Shown: one piece after another, positions 8,466 to 15,609 of the stretch
Numbering within the stretch: the stretch's first letter is position 1
Layout: each line of letters opens with the position of its first letter
NCBI GenBank assembly: GCA_020634495.1
Contig: JACKBR010000005.1
Location: forward strand, 62,001 to 126,000
DNA from: Ardenticatenaceae bacterium
Lineage (GTDB): Bacteria; Chloroflexota; Anaerolineae; Promineifilales; Promineifilaceae
DNA: 64,000 bases
Direction: 5' to 3'
Translations under genes and position numbers: made by a program
The notes under the pieces: model-generated
The model's database searches: none
Seen by the model: the letters and a program-made list of their open reading frames with translations, nothing else
What the model was told of the DNA's origin: nothing

Positions 8466-9521
8466 TCAAGTGAGTTCAGCCATTAATTCTACCATAGTGC
8501 GCAAGGTATTTACGTCGAAGACGGTGATGTTCATGGTGGTGACGGCCGAATTAAGCCAGAGCGACAGCCGCTCTTTTACGCGCTCGCGAGGACCAACCAG
8601 GGCCACGTCATCAATCAGTGCGCCAGGCACTTTCATCATGGCCATGCCTTTGTCGCCAGCCAGGTACAAATCCTGGATTTCCTCGGCTTCGGCTTCGTAG
8701 CCATAGCGCCCGGCCAGATCGTTGTAGAAGTTTTTGCCTTTGGCTCCCATGCCGCCGATGTAGAGGGCCAGAAACGGCCGTAACATATTATAAGCCACCT
8801 CGACATCGTCGTTGATCACAACTGAAACAGTCGGGGCAATGTCAAAATTGGCGATGCTTTTGCCTGTGCCGTTCTCGGCAACGCCAGCCTTGGCAAAACC
8901 AGCTTCGATGTGTGGCTTGTAAATTTCGTCGTATTTGCTGGGCGAGAAGAAGATGGGCAGCCAGCCGTCGGCAATTTCGGCGGTAAGCTGGACGTTTTGT
9001 GGGCCAATGGCCGCCAGGTAGATGGGAATGTCGGGCTGGGCTTCCAGCGTGCTTTTGAGCGGTTTGCCCAGGCCAGTGGCCCCTTTGCCCTGGTAGGGAA
9101 TCTGGTACAGCTTGCCATCATAGCTAACTGGCCCTTCCCGCTTGAAGATGGCCCGGACAATATCCACATATTCACGGGAACGGGTGAGGGGACGGCCGTA
9201 ACTCTCACCATGCCACCCTTCCACCACCTGCGGCCCAGACAGACCCAAACCCATCAGGAAACGGCCGTTCGATAACTGGTTCATCGTCATCGCCGTCATG
9301 GCGGCATTGGCAGGAGTACGGCCGGGCATCTGCATGATGGCCGTGCCCAGCTTGATGTTCTGCGTTTGCGCCCCCAGCCAGGCCAGCGGCGACACCGCAT
9401 CCGAACCATATGCTTCGGCCGTCCAAACGGCATACACACCCAAGCGATCCGCTTCTTTAACTAATTCTACAGGCAGCTCAATCCGCCGCCCGGCATAGCC
9501 CAACATGATTCCTAAGCGCAT
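8466..9521 (-). CDS. LLM-class flavin/F420-dependent oxidoreductase
   Basis: This 351-residue protein has the luciferase-like TIM-barrel pattern. It starts [11 protein letters not shown], with the [23 protein letters not shown] strand-helix and [21 protein letters not shown], then [17 protein letters not shown], which is characteristic of F420-dependent LLM enzymes. Substrate is unknown. GGAGGG lies about 5 nt before the ATG. The gene stands alone with hairpins on either side, so it is probably monocistronic. Confidence 0.85.
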   Translation of the reverse strand: MRLGIMLGYAGRRIELPVELVKEADRLGVYAVWTAEAYGSDAVSPLAWLGAQTQNIKLGTAIMQMPGRTPANAAMTAMTMNQLSNGRFLMGLGLSGPQVVEGWHGESYGRPLTRSREYVDIVRAIFKREGPVSYDGKLYQIPYQGKGATGLGKPLKSTLEAQPDIPIYLAAIGPQNVQLTAEIADGWLPIFFSPSKYDEIYKPHIEAGFAKAGVAENGTGKSIANFDIAPTVSVVINDDVEVAYNMLRPFLALYIGGMGAKGKNFYNDLAGRYGYEAEAEEIQDLYLAGDKGMAMMKVPGALIDDVALVGPRERVKERLSLWLNSAVTTMNITVFDVNTLRTMVELMAELT

Positions 9522-9569
9522 AGCACCCTCCGTGATGGTAAATAGTGAATGGTTAATGGTAAATTTTTC

Positions 9570-9602
9570 AGGTGCAACGCACTTGTAAAGTGCGTTGCAC
9601 CT
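9570..9602. repeat. 15-bp perfect intergenic hairpin
   Basis: AGGTGCAACGCACTT and its exact complement are separated by GTA. The hairpin is flanked by GGTAAATAGTGAATGG-type iterated words at 9535-9565. It belongs to the hairpin-rich spacers seen throughout the window. Confidence 0.6.
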
Positions 9603-9668
9603 CTAGTAAATGAATTGTAAGGCAGGGAATGCAAAAGCCCAAGAGGGAGGTGAAAACTCTCAAGTTGA

Positions 9669-9741
9669 TCTGTCATGCCCGTGCAGGCAGGCAGCCATAG
9701 GACATTGGGCGAATGGATTCCCGCTTTCGCGGGAATGACAT
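9669..9741. repeat. REP/MITE-like element with ATTCCCGC...GCGGGAAT hairpin
   Basis: The segment starts CTGTCATGCCCG and ends in the hairpin GATTCCCGC-TTTC-GCGGGAATG followed by ACATTTC. Short TGTCAT/ATGACA ends and an internal GC hairpin are typical of small non-coding interspersed repeats. It ends at the stop codon of the hydrolase gene and could act as its terminator. Confidence 0.5.
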
Positions 9742-9742
9742 T

Positions 9743-10600
9743 TCAGGGGAGCGGCGCGGCTTGCTCCAACCATTCCACCACATCGGGCCAAAGCACCTTG
9801 GATTTTGGTCGGAAGTAGCCAAAGTGCCCCAAGGATGGCAGGTCCCACTCTTGAGGAACAATATGCCGCCGGGTGAGGTTGGGGTAGGCCCGCATCATGG
9901 CATCGACGGAGCGGGCGGTGCCCCAATCGTCGTCGTCGATGCTGTAGGCCAGCACCGGGGCGCGGAACTGCTGAAAACGCTCCAGCGGCAATGTTTGATC
10001 GTCCAGCAAGTAGCCTGGATGGCGGCACCAGCGCGACCATTCCAAAGCCACGCCCTTGGGCAAATCTTCGGCCGAGCTGATTTTGCTCCAGGGCATGTAG
10101 CCAAACAGATGGGAAAGGAGGGGCAGGGTCAGATGGACATGGAAGGCAGCCGACATTTTTTGGTTGCCGCCTTGCAGTCGCCAATAACCGCTTTGTGAGG
10201 AAAAGGTGACCATGGCCGCAATTTTGTTGTGGTTGGGCAGCAGGCCAGCCGTTTGCCCGCCATAGCTGTGGCCAACCATGAACAGACGACGCGGCCGTTC
10301 CGCTTTTTGCACCCACTCAATCACGCCTGCCATATCTTGCAGTGCCCAATCGCGGGCATCGGCGGCAAAACCACGCAGCGATGTGGGTTTTGAGCCAGCA
10401 ATGCCGCGATAATCGTAGGTTACGGCCGTATACCCTTCCCGCGCCAAAAAAATGGCAAAATATTTGTAGTATCGTTGAGGAACGGCCGTTGCCGAGTTAA
10501 TCAAAACAACGGTGTTCGTTGGATTGTCCTCAGGCTGGTAACGGGTCGCGGCTAAAGAATAGCCATCACAGGCGGGAATGGTCAGTTGCTCAATCTGCAT
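9743..10600 (-). CDS. Alpha/beta-hydrolase
   Basis: This 285-residue serine hydrolase has the nucleophile elbow GHSYGG (Ser near residue 112). An acidic residue is likely in YSIDDDDWGT and the catalytic His in SLGHFGYFR. A strand-oxyanion region (VVLINSATAVPQRYY) and VTYDYRGIAGS complete the fold. Substrate is unknown. The ATG at 10600 follows GAGGTAATT. The gene begins about 10 nt after the TetR stop codon, so the two form an operon and the regulator probably controls the hydrolase. Confidence 0.82.
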   Translation of the reverse strand: MQIEQLTIPACDGYSLAATRYQPEDNPTNTVVLINSATAVPQRYYKYFAIFLAREGYTAVTYDYRGIAGSKPTSLRGFAADARDWALQDMAGVIEWVQKAERPRRLFMVGHSYGGQTAGLLPNHNKIAAMVTFSSQSGYWRLQGGNQKMSAAFHVHLTLPLLSHLFGYMPWSKISSAEDLPKGVALEWSRWCRHPGYLLDDQTLPLERFQQFRAPVLAYSIDDDDWGTARSVDAMMRAYPNLTRRHIVPQEWDLPSLGHFGYFRPKSKVLWPDVVEWLEQAAPLP

Positions 10601-10610
10601 CACAATTACC

Positions 10611-11213
10611 TCAGGTGGCAGCGGTGCCGCTTGCCAGTGCCTCGCTGAGCTGCGCGGCTAAATTATCCCGAACCAAAATTAGCGGCTCCACGCTGCGCTG
10701 GGCTTTGCACAAAATAAGCGCGCCTTCAATGGCGGCAATGGTTAACACAGCTAGTTCGCGGCCCTTTTCCTCAGAAATGCCCTGGGCGGCCAACAAGGTG
10801 CTGAACAAATTGATCATGTCGTTAAAACTGGTTTGGCATTCAATCTGGATGGGGTCGATGGTTGCGGCCGTTTCCAAGGTTACGGTAGCAATGGGGCAGC
10901 CGCGCTGGTAATTGCCCTGGTTCATTTCGGCAATGTAATAATCACAAAACAGCGAAATTGCTTCAATTGGCCCTGGAACTGAAGCGACCATGTTGTTGAG
11001 CGAAATCATGATGCGCTCATTGGCCAAGTTGACCGCCGCTGCCGCCAGCTCCACTTTTCCCTCAGGAAAATGATGATAAAGCGAGCCTTTGGGCACGCCG
11101 CTTTCGGCAATGACCTGGCTGATGCCGGTGGCATGAAAGCCCTGCGTGCGCAACAAATAAGACATCGTTTTCAGCAAGCGGCTTCTGGTTTCTTCTGATT
11201 TGGCGTAGCTCAT
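10611..11213 (-). CDS. TetR-family transcriptional regulator
   Basis: The 200-residue protein has an N-terminal helix-turn-helix ([13 protein letters not shown], then [20 protein letters not shown]) and a C-terminal ligand-binding domain resembling the TetR_C branch of small-molecule sensors ([11 protein letters not shown], then [11 protein letters not shown]). The ATG at 11213 follows GGAG and lies 22 nt downstream of an operator-like dyad. A longer open frame runs upstream through that dyad and is rejected. It is co-transcribed with the hydrolase downstream. Confidence 0.88.
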   Translation of the reverse strand: MSYAKSEETRSRLLKTMSYLLRTQGFHATGISQVIAESGVPKGSLYHHFPEGKVELAAAAVNLANERIMISLNNMVASVPGPIEAISLFCDYYIAEMNQGNYQRGCPIATVTLETAATIDPIQIECQTSFNDMINLFSTLLAAQGISEEKGRELAVLTIAAIEGALILCKAQRSVEPLILVRDNLAAQLSEALASGTAAT

Positions 11214-11234
11214 CGTGTTCCATCTCCAATTTAG

Positions 11235-11262
11235 ACCAATCGGTAAAATTTTACCAATCGGT
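11235..11262. promoter_or_regulatory. Probable TetR operator (autoregulatory)
   Basis: The perfect palindrome GGTAAAATTTTACC is flanked by ACCAATC on the left and AATCGGT on the right, forming a 28-bp imperfect dyad. Its position, 22 nt before the TetR start codon, fits repression of its own operon. Confidence 0.65.
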
Positions 11263-11315
11263 TTATTTTTGTCAATGGAAAACAAGGAACCGGCTGAATA
11301 GATATTTCTGGCAGG

Positions 11316-11378
11316 ACTTACGCACTTGCCCCAACCAGACTACAAAAGCCCCAAGTCACTTTTGTAGTCTTCGCGTAA
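11316..11378. repeat. Nested inverted repeat between TetR and PNPOx-like genes
   Basis: An inner stem AGACTACAAAAG / CTTTTGTAGTCT (11337-11348, 11359-11370) lies within outer arms CTTACGC / GCGTAAG. This is a cruciform-type non-coding element, possibly a MITE remnant or the terminator of the PNPOx-like gene, with no T-run on either strand. Confidence 0.45.
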
Positions 11379-11386
11379 GGCCTAAT

Positions 11387-12286
11387 TTAGTGGGGGTTAA
11401 AGGGTGAGAAAGATTGAAATGTCCATAGAAAAGGCAAGGCATTTTTTGTTTCGATAACCTGCTCTGTATCAAACAAAACCAGACGTTCGGCACCGGCATG
11501 GTGGGCAATTTGGGCCTCATCCCACACAATTTTTGCCTGCCCTGTGAGCTGAAGTAACCGATTGCCCTCAAAATCATAAAACAACAGCCCGGCCTTGGGA
11601 TTGGCCGCGATATTGCCCAGGGTGTTAAACATCATGTTCCCGCTGTAGTCGGGAATGATGAGCTGCTGATTGTCTTTGACATGAACAAACCCTTTATTGC
11701 CGCCGCGATGGGAGGCATCTGCGCCCCCTTGGGGATGGGCGGTGGCGATGAAAAAGGTGTCGGCCGTGGCAATCCAGCCTACTTGTTCTGTGGATAGCTG
11801 TGGGGCTGTGCTGCTTTCTGGCGGCTCGCTGGTAAATGGGCGTATTGAAAGCGTGCGCGTTTGGATGTATTTGGGGCAGTTGGCGTACACCTGCCCGGAC
11901 TGAATGATAAGCTCGCCGTCGCGCCACACGGCCGTACCGTTCAGACGCATTCGCCGCCGGGTGGCAAAGTCAATCGCCAGCAGGCCGACCTCCCCACCTG
12001 CCTGCAAGGTGGCCAGCAAGGGGTCAGAAGCCAGGGGTAAAGCCTGAACAAGCAGCGTTTGCTCATCCAAGACGCGCATAAACGGGGGCGTGCCGGTGAG
12101 CAATGTGGCCCACGGCCGTTTTTCTGAATCTGTTGAGGCTATAATGGCAAACGGCCGTTCTTGTAAAAAATGAGCAGCGGCGGGCAAAATGGTAGACTTG
12201 ATGCCCCGGCCCACTCGCGCCGCCATATCCGCGACTCCCGCCTGACGCTGGACAGCCAGCTCGCCCGCGTGAAAAACGTTGTTCAT
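11387..12286 (-). CDS. Pyridoxamine 5'-phosphate oxidase-fold flavin-binding protein
   Basis: The 299-residue protein contains PNPOx-like split-barrel segments. FAIIASTDSEKRPWATLLTG and RRMRLNGTAVWRDGE are in the first half, and FFIATAHPQGGADASHRGG with NMMFNTLGNIAANPKAGLLF in the second. The latter is the classic FMN-binding strand pair. Such proteins bind FMN, F420 or heme; the true reaction is unknown. I chose the ATG at 12286 (GAGGAA upstream) over a frame extending to 12514 that runs through an inverted repeat. Confidence 0.78.
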   Translation of the reverse strand: MNNVFHAGELAVQRQAGVADMAARVGRGIKSTILPAAAHFLQERPFAIIASTDSEKRPWATLLTGTPPFMRVLDEQTLLVQALPLASDPLLATLQAGGEVGLLAIDFATRRRMRLNGTAVWRDGELIIQSGQVYANCPKYIQTRTLSIRPFTSEPPESSTAPQLSTEQVGWIATADTFFIATAHPQGGADASHRGGNKGFVHVKDNQQLIIPDYSGNMMFNTLGNIAANPKAGLLFYDFEGNRLLQLTGQAKIVWDEAQIAHHAGAERLVLFDTEQVIETKNALPFLWTFQSFSPFNPH

Positions 12287-12368
12287 GTTTGCATTCCTCG
12301 CAATCAGGTGCTGGGCGTGCGGTTTCTTCAAGCAGCCAACACCAGGCATGTTGGAAATAAGAGAACTT

Positions 12369-12416
12369 ACGTAAAGGCGCAAAGGAAAAAATCTAAACGC
12401 CTTCGCGCCTTTACGT
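12369..12416. repeat. Inverted repeat upstream of the PNPOx-like gene
   Basis: ACGTAAAGGCGCAAAGG and CCTTCGCGCCTTTACGT pair at 16 of 17 positions around a 14-nt A-rich loop. It lies in the spacer after the VOC gene and could terminate VOC transcription. Similar iterated-word hairpins occur elsewhere in the window. Confidence 0.55.
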
Positions 12417-12446
12417 GACATAAAGTTAACACCGATACTGTCTGTT

Positions 12447-12893
12447 TTAGAAGAATCCGCAGGTTGGCGCTTCACCAGCAGGGGCGGAGCGTCCGTCTGC
12501 ACCTTGGGCGGCATACACTTCTAAACGAATACCATCCGGGTCTTCAAAGAAAATCCCGCCCGACTGGGCTCCTTCAGCATGAGGCACAATGCCATCGTAG
12601 TACAGTTTGGCTCCCATTTGCCGCAGCTTATTTTCCACCTGCCGGACATTATCAATATGGTCTACTGCAAAAGATAAGTGATGTAGCCCTGGTGTGCTGG
12701 TGGGGAAACGGCCGTTGCTTTGCTGCCACAATGTCAATACCGGTTTTCCCTCATCTGCCAAAAAAGCAAAGGCACGATTGGCTTCCGTGGATTCGCCTGC
12801 CAGGTCAAACCCAAACAGCTCCTGATAAAACTGCTTAGAACGCTGTAAATCAGTGACATTAAGGCCGATATGGCCCGTGCTAAATGTTGTCAT
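12447..12893 (-). CDS. VOC-superfamily (glyoxalase/dioxygenase-like) protein
   Basis: This 148-residue single-module protein has two beta-alpha-beta-beta-beta units. Likely metal ligands are His in GHIGLNV, His in LHHLSFAV and Glu in LEVYA, the glyoxalase/FosA-type arrangement. FEDPDGIRLEVYA is the usual C-terminal signature. The substrate is unknown. The ATG at 12893 has AAGGAG 7 nt upstream. A consensus promoter (12941-12968) drives it, and it is divergent from a CGNR-type regulator that may control it. Confidence 0.85.
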   Translation of the reverse strand: MTTFSTGHIGLNVTDLQRSKQFYQELFGFDLAGESTEANRAFAFLADEGKPVLTLWQQSNGRFPTSTPGLHHLSFAVDHIDNVRQVENKLRQMGAKLYYDGIVPHAEGAQSGGIFFEDPDGIRLEVYAAQGADGRSAPAGEAPTCGFF

Positions 12894-12910
12894 GGTCAAC
12901 TCCTTTATAT

Positions 12911-12937
12911 AACCATCTAAATAGAATTATGATGGTT
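12911..12937. promoter_or_regulatory. Operator-like inverted repeat in the VOC/CGNR spacer
   Basis: AACCATC and GATGGTT are exact complements separated by 13 nt. The predicted transcription start of the VOC gene (about 12934) falls inside the repeat, a typical repressor position. Confidence 0.5.
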
Positions 12938-12940
12938 AGG

Positions 12941-12968
12941 ATTATAATGAGCGATTCTAACTTGTCAA
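12941..12968 (-). promoter_or_regulatory. Consensus sigma-70 promoter of the VOC gene
   Basis: On the minus strand TTGACA (12963-12968) and TATAAT (12941-12946) are both perfect consensus hexamers with a 16-nt spacer. The -35 overlaps the -35 of the divergent promoter by five bases. Confidence 0.75.
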
Positions 12969-12990
12969 GTGCGATTTTGGTAGTTAAAAT
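12962..12990 (+). promoter_or_regulatory. Leaderless promoter of the CGNR-type gene
   Basis: TTGTCA (12962-12967), a 17-nt spacer and TAAAAT (12985-12990) are followed after exactly 6 nt by the ATG. There is no Shine-Dalgarno sequence. Confidence 0.65.
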
Positions 12991-12996
12991 TAGCCC

Positions 12997-13575
12997 ATGA
13001 CAGAACCACAGTTTGACCACATTGGCGGACACCCACTTATAGACCTTGTCAATACAGAAATTATGCAGGGAGGCCAACGGATAGATTTACTGGCAAGCAA
13101 TGACGATGTAATTGCCTGGCTGGTTGATGTTGGCTTGATAACAGAAGCCACCCTCCACTTTAACTGGCGTGATGATCCTGCTTTGCTGGCGAACGTTCGT
13201 ACCTTTCGGCAGCAAATGCGCCAGATGTTAGTTGCCATTGTGTCCAGGCAGCCTATGGAGGCCAACACGATTGCGGCTATTAATGGCTGGTTGGCACATT
13301 GGCAAGGTCAACCAAATTTGAAGCGTCTTGAGGATGGCTTTGAGAGGACGTTAGTTTTTGAATTTTCTCGGACAGAGCAATTATTGGCGCACATTGCTGA
13401 TGAGGCAGCCAGTTTTTTAGCAACAGTGCCGCTACAGCACGTCAAGCGATGTGGCAATGGTGAGTGCATCCGCTTTTTTCTGGACACCAGCAAAAATCAT
13501 TCGCGCCGCTGGTGCTCCATGGAGGGCTGCGGCAACCGAATGAAAGCGCGGGCACATTATGCACGCAAACAGTAA
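12997..13575 (+). CDS. ABATE/CGNR zinc-finger protein, likely regulator
   Basis: The 192-residue protein starts with an ABATE-type region (GGHPLIDLVNTEI). It ends in a CGNR zinc finger: RCGNGECIRFFLDTSKNHSRR, then WCSMEGCGNRMKARAHY. The four cysteines of the finger are visible as C-x4-C and C-x3-C pairs, and the CGNR signature is intact. CGNR proteins are thought to be DNA-binding regulators of detoxification genes. Divergent placement next to a VOC gene fits that role. The start is fixed by the leaderless promoter. Confidence 0.82.
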   Translation: MTEPQFDHIGGHPLIDLVNTEIMQGGQRIDLLASNDDVIAWLVDVGLITEATLHFNWRDDPALLANVRTFRQQMRQMLVAIVSRQPMEANTIAAINGWLAHWQGQPNLKRLEDGFERTLVFEFSRTEQLLAHIADEAASFLATVPLQHVKRCGNGECIRFFLDTSKNHSRRWCSMEGCGNRMKARAHYARKQ

Positions 13576-13601
13576 GGGCAGGTCTGCGAACCTGCCCTTA
13601 C
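13572..13601 (+). terminator. Hairpin overlapping the stop codon of the CGNR-type gene
   Basis: GTAAGGGCAGGT and ACCTGCCCTTAC form a perfect 12-bp stem with a 6-nt loop. It overlaps the TAA stop codon. No T-run follows, so it may protect the 3' end or belong to the hairpin repeats. Confidence 0.5.
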
Positions 13602-13664
13602 CGAGGGACATCAAAACACCTGCCCCATTTTAAGTTTTTCCTTTTGTCAATCAGTCAATATGGA

Positions 13665-14516
13665 TTAGGCAGCGGCGGGTGCCGTCTCGTAGACGGGCCA
13701 GCAGATGGTCATCGTCTCATCTTCGTGCCAGATTTCGTAGGTGGTCATGTCGTGTTCCCAGTTGGATTCCAGGTTTTGCTCGTGGACATATTTGCCGATG
13801 CCGTTCCACATCTCCAGCAGCTTGGGGTAAACGTTGTATTCGCCAAAAGTGCGCACCTGCACCGTTTTGTGGGCGGGCAGCTCGCGCACTTTGATCTCGC
13901 CAGCGGGCGGCACCAGTCCGGTAAACGGCACGCCAATTTCAACTGGCCCATCGTCGCTTTCGTTAACCGGGCCATAATAAAGACAAACCGGTGGGCCACT
14001 AATCTCTGCACCTTGCTCACGGATGTGATCAAAAAGCTGACGAAGCGTTGGCTGAATCGATTGATGAAAGGCAGGGACGGTGATATTGCGACGAATAGAA
14101 ACGATCATTTGTGCCGGATGTTCGGCTTCGGAAAAGGTAAATGACATTTTTTGCTCCTTATCGGGTTCAAGTTCTTCTTGCAGCAGGCGGGCAGCTAGCT
14201 GTACGGCCGTAACCCTTTTTGCCATCGCCGTTACGTGACCCTGAATCAAGCGCTGCGCCGTCAAAGGATCGTCATCCCAGGTGGTCAGCACCATAGCTAT
14301 CGTCTCCAGCGGCATCTCCATCAGCCGCAGCAAACGAATGTGGCGAGCCTGCGCAATTTGCGCCCGCGTGTAGTAACGATAGCCAGAGTCCGGATCAATG
14401 CGCGTAGGGGCCAGCAGCCCTTTGTCATCGTAAAGGCGCAAGGCTTTGCGCGAGAGTTGGGCCAAACGGCCGAACTGCCCAATGGTTAGTTTTGCTTCTT
14501 CTGTCCGATCGGTCAT
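13665..14516 (-). CDS. MerR-family regulator with GyrI-like effector domain
   Basis: At 283 residues it matches the BmrR/TipA layout. A MerR HTH (LTIGQFGRLAQLSRKALRLY, then DSGYRYYTRAQIAQARHIRL) is followed by a dimerisation helix and a C-terminal GyrI-like/AraC-effector-binding domain (FGEYNVYPKLLEMWNGIGKY). Such proteins sense hydrophobic compounds and activate their own or efflux promoters. The promoter upstream has the 19-nt spacer typical of MerR targets, with a perfect dyad inside it. The gene lies 45 nt after the MDR oxidoreductase on the same strand. Confidence 0.88.
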   Translation of the reverse strand: MTDRTEEAKLTIGQFGRLAQLSRKALRLYDDKGLLAPTRIDPDSGYRYYTRAQIAQARHIRLLRLMEMPLETIAMVLTTWDDDPLTAQRLIQGHVTAMAKRVTAVQLAARLLQEELEPDKEQKMSFTFSEAEHPAQMIVSIRRNITVPAFHQSIQPTLRQLFDHIREQGAEISGPPVCLYYGPVNESDDGPVEIGVPFTGLVPPAGEIKVRELPAHKTVQVRTFGEYNVYPKLLEMWNGIGKYVHEQNLESNWEHDMTTYEIWHEDETMTICWPVYETAPAAA

Positions 14517-14522
14517 GAACGT

Positions 14523-14553
14523 ATGATACGCCCGGCCCCAGGGGCCGAGTCAA
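14523..14553 (-). promoter_or_regulatory. MerR-type autoregulated promoter with dyad in a 19-nt spacer
   Basis: On the minus strand TTGACT (14548-14553) and TATCAT (14523-14528) are 19 nt apart. The spacer contains the perfect palindrome CGGCCCC-T-GGGGCCG (14533-14547). The -10 ends 6 nt before the ATG, so the transcript should be leaderless. MerR proteins untwist promoters with 19-20-nt spacers, which fits this geometry. Confidence 0.65.
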
Positions 14554-14561
14554 GCGGGAGT

Positions 14562-15581
14562 TTAAGACGACACCGTCAGGAGCACTTTGCCACCGGTCAT
14601 CTGGGTTTCGTATTCGGTCACTGCTTCTGGCGCATTTTGCAGCGGGTATCGGGCACGCACCTCTGTTTTAAGGGCGCTTTGCATCAGCTTTTGCGCTTTT
14701 TGCCAGAGGCTCAGGCTTTGCCAGAAGCTCTTTTGCCCAACCCAGGTGGTCAGCCAAAAGCCATCGACGGTCTGATCTTTGAAGATGAAGGTCTGGTAAT
14801 GAACTGGCAACGGCCGTTGCGATAACCCGCCATAAATCGTCACTTTGCTGTGGGGGGGCATGGCGTTGAGCAAGGTTTGGGGCATCTCGTCGGCGATGGC
14901 GTCGAAGGCCAGCCGCACCTTATGCTGATGACAAAAATCGTGAAGCTGCCGGGCAAAATCTGGCTCACTGCTGTTGAATACCTGTCTGGCTCCCTGCTGC
15001 TTGAGCAGCGCCGCTTGCTCCTCGCGCCGCACAACGCTGATCACCTCCACCCCTTCCTGCTGCCCCAGCCGAACCATCATCTGGCCCAGCACGCTGGCAG
15101 CGGCGGTGTTGAGCACCGCTTTGTGGCCCGCTTTTTTGGCCATGTCGATGAGGGCAACGGCCGTTAACGGATTCACCACCGACATCGCCCCTTGCTCTAA
15201 ACTCACCGATTTGGCCAGCGGCAGGGCAAAGTTAACAGAGGTGGTTACGTATTCAGCCCAAAGGCCATCCCCGTTTTGCTGCGTCACGCAGGCCACGCGC
15301 CGCCCTGCCAGATATTTGCCCATCAGGCCCGTATTGCTGCCTACGGCCACCACCGTGCCGGAGCCTTCAAAGCCGGGCACGGTGGGCAGGGACTTTTGGA
15401 AACCGTAGCGGCCCTGCAAAAACATAAGGTCTGAGGGGTTAATGGGAGAGGCGGCCACTTTAATTAACACCTCGTTTGGCCCCGGCTGGGGCACGGGACG
15501 CTGCACCAGGCGCAGCGCTTTGGCCCCCTCGTACGCCTCTAAAATAACGGCCGTCATTTGCTCTGGCATTTGGGTTTCCAT
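14562..15581 (-). CDS. MDR-family zinc-type alcohol dehydrogenase/quinone reductase-like protein
   Basis: The 339-residue protein has a GroES-like N-terminal domain (EVLIKVAASPINPSDLMFL, then GFEGSGTVVAVG) and a Rossmann domain (VLNTAAASVLGQMMVRLGQ). It lacks the catalytic and structural zinc cysteines, so it belongs to the zinc-free quinone-oxidoreductase-like branch that uses NAD(P)H. The ATG at 15581 follows GGAGAAG. It starts 28 nt after the BTAD regulator stop and is likely co-transcribed with it. Confidence 0.82.
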   Translation of the reverse strand: METQMPEQMTAVILEAYEGAKALRLVQRPVPQPGPNEVLIKVAASPINPSDLMFLQGRYGFQKSLPTVPGFEGSGTVVAVGSNTGLMGKYLAGRRVACVTQQNGDGLWAEYVTTSVNFALPLAKSVSLEQGAMSVVNPLTAVALIDMAKKAGHKAVLNTAAASVLGQMMVRLGQQEGVEVISVVRREEQAALLKQQGARQVFNSSEPDFARQLHDFCHQHKVRLAFDAIADEMPQTLLNAMPPHSKVTIYGGLSQRPLPVHYQTFIFKDQTVDGFWLTTWVGQKSFWQSLSLWQKAQKLMQSALKTEVRARYPLQNAPEAVTEYETQMTGGKVLLTVSS

Positions 15582-15609
15582 CTTTATCTTCTCCACAAAT
15601 CGTTTTTGT

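Noticed and set aside
14533..14547. GC palindrome as a terminator of the MDR gene
   Set aside because: No T-run follows on the minus strand, and its exact placement between a -35 and a -10 hexamer fits a MerR operator better.
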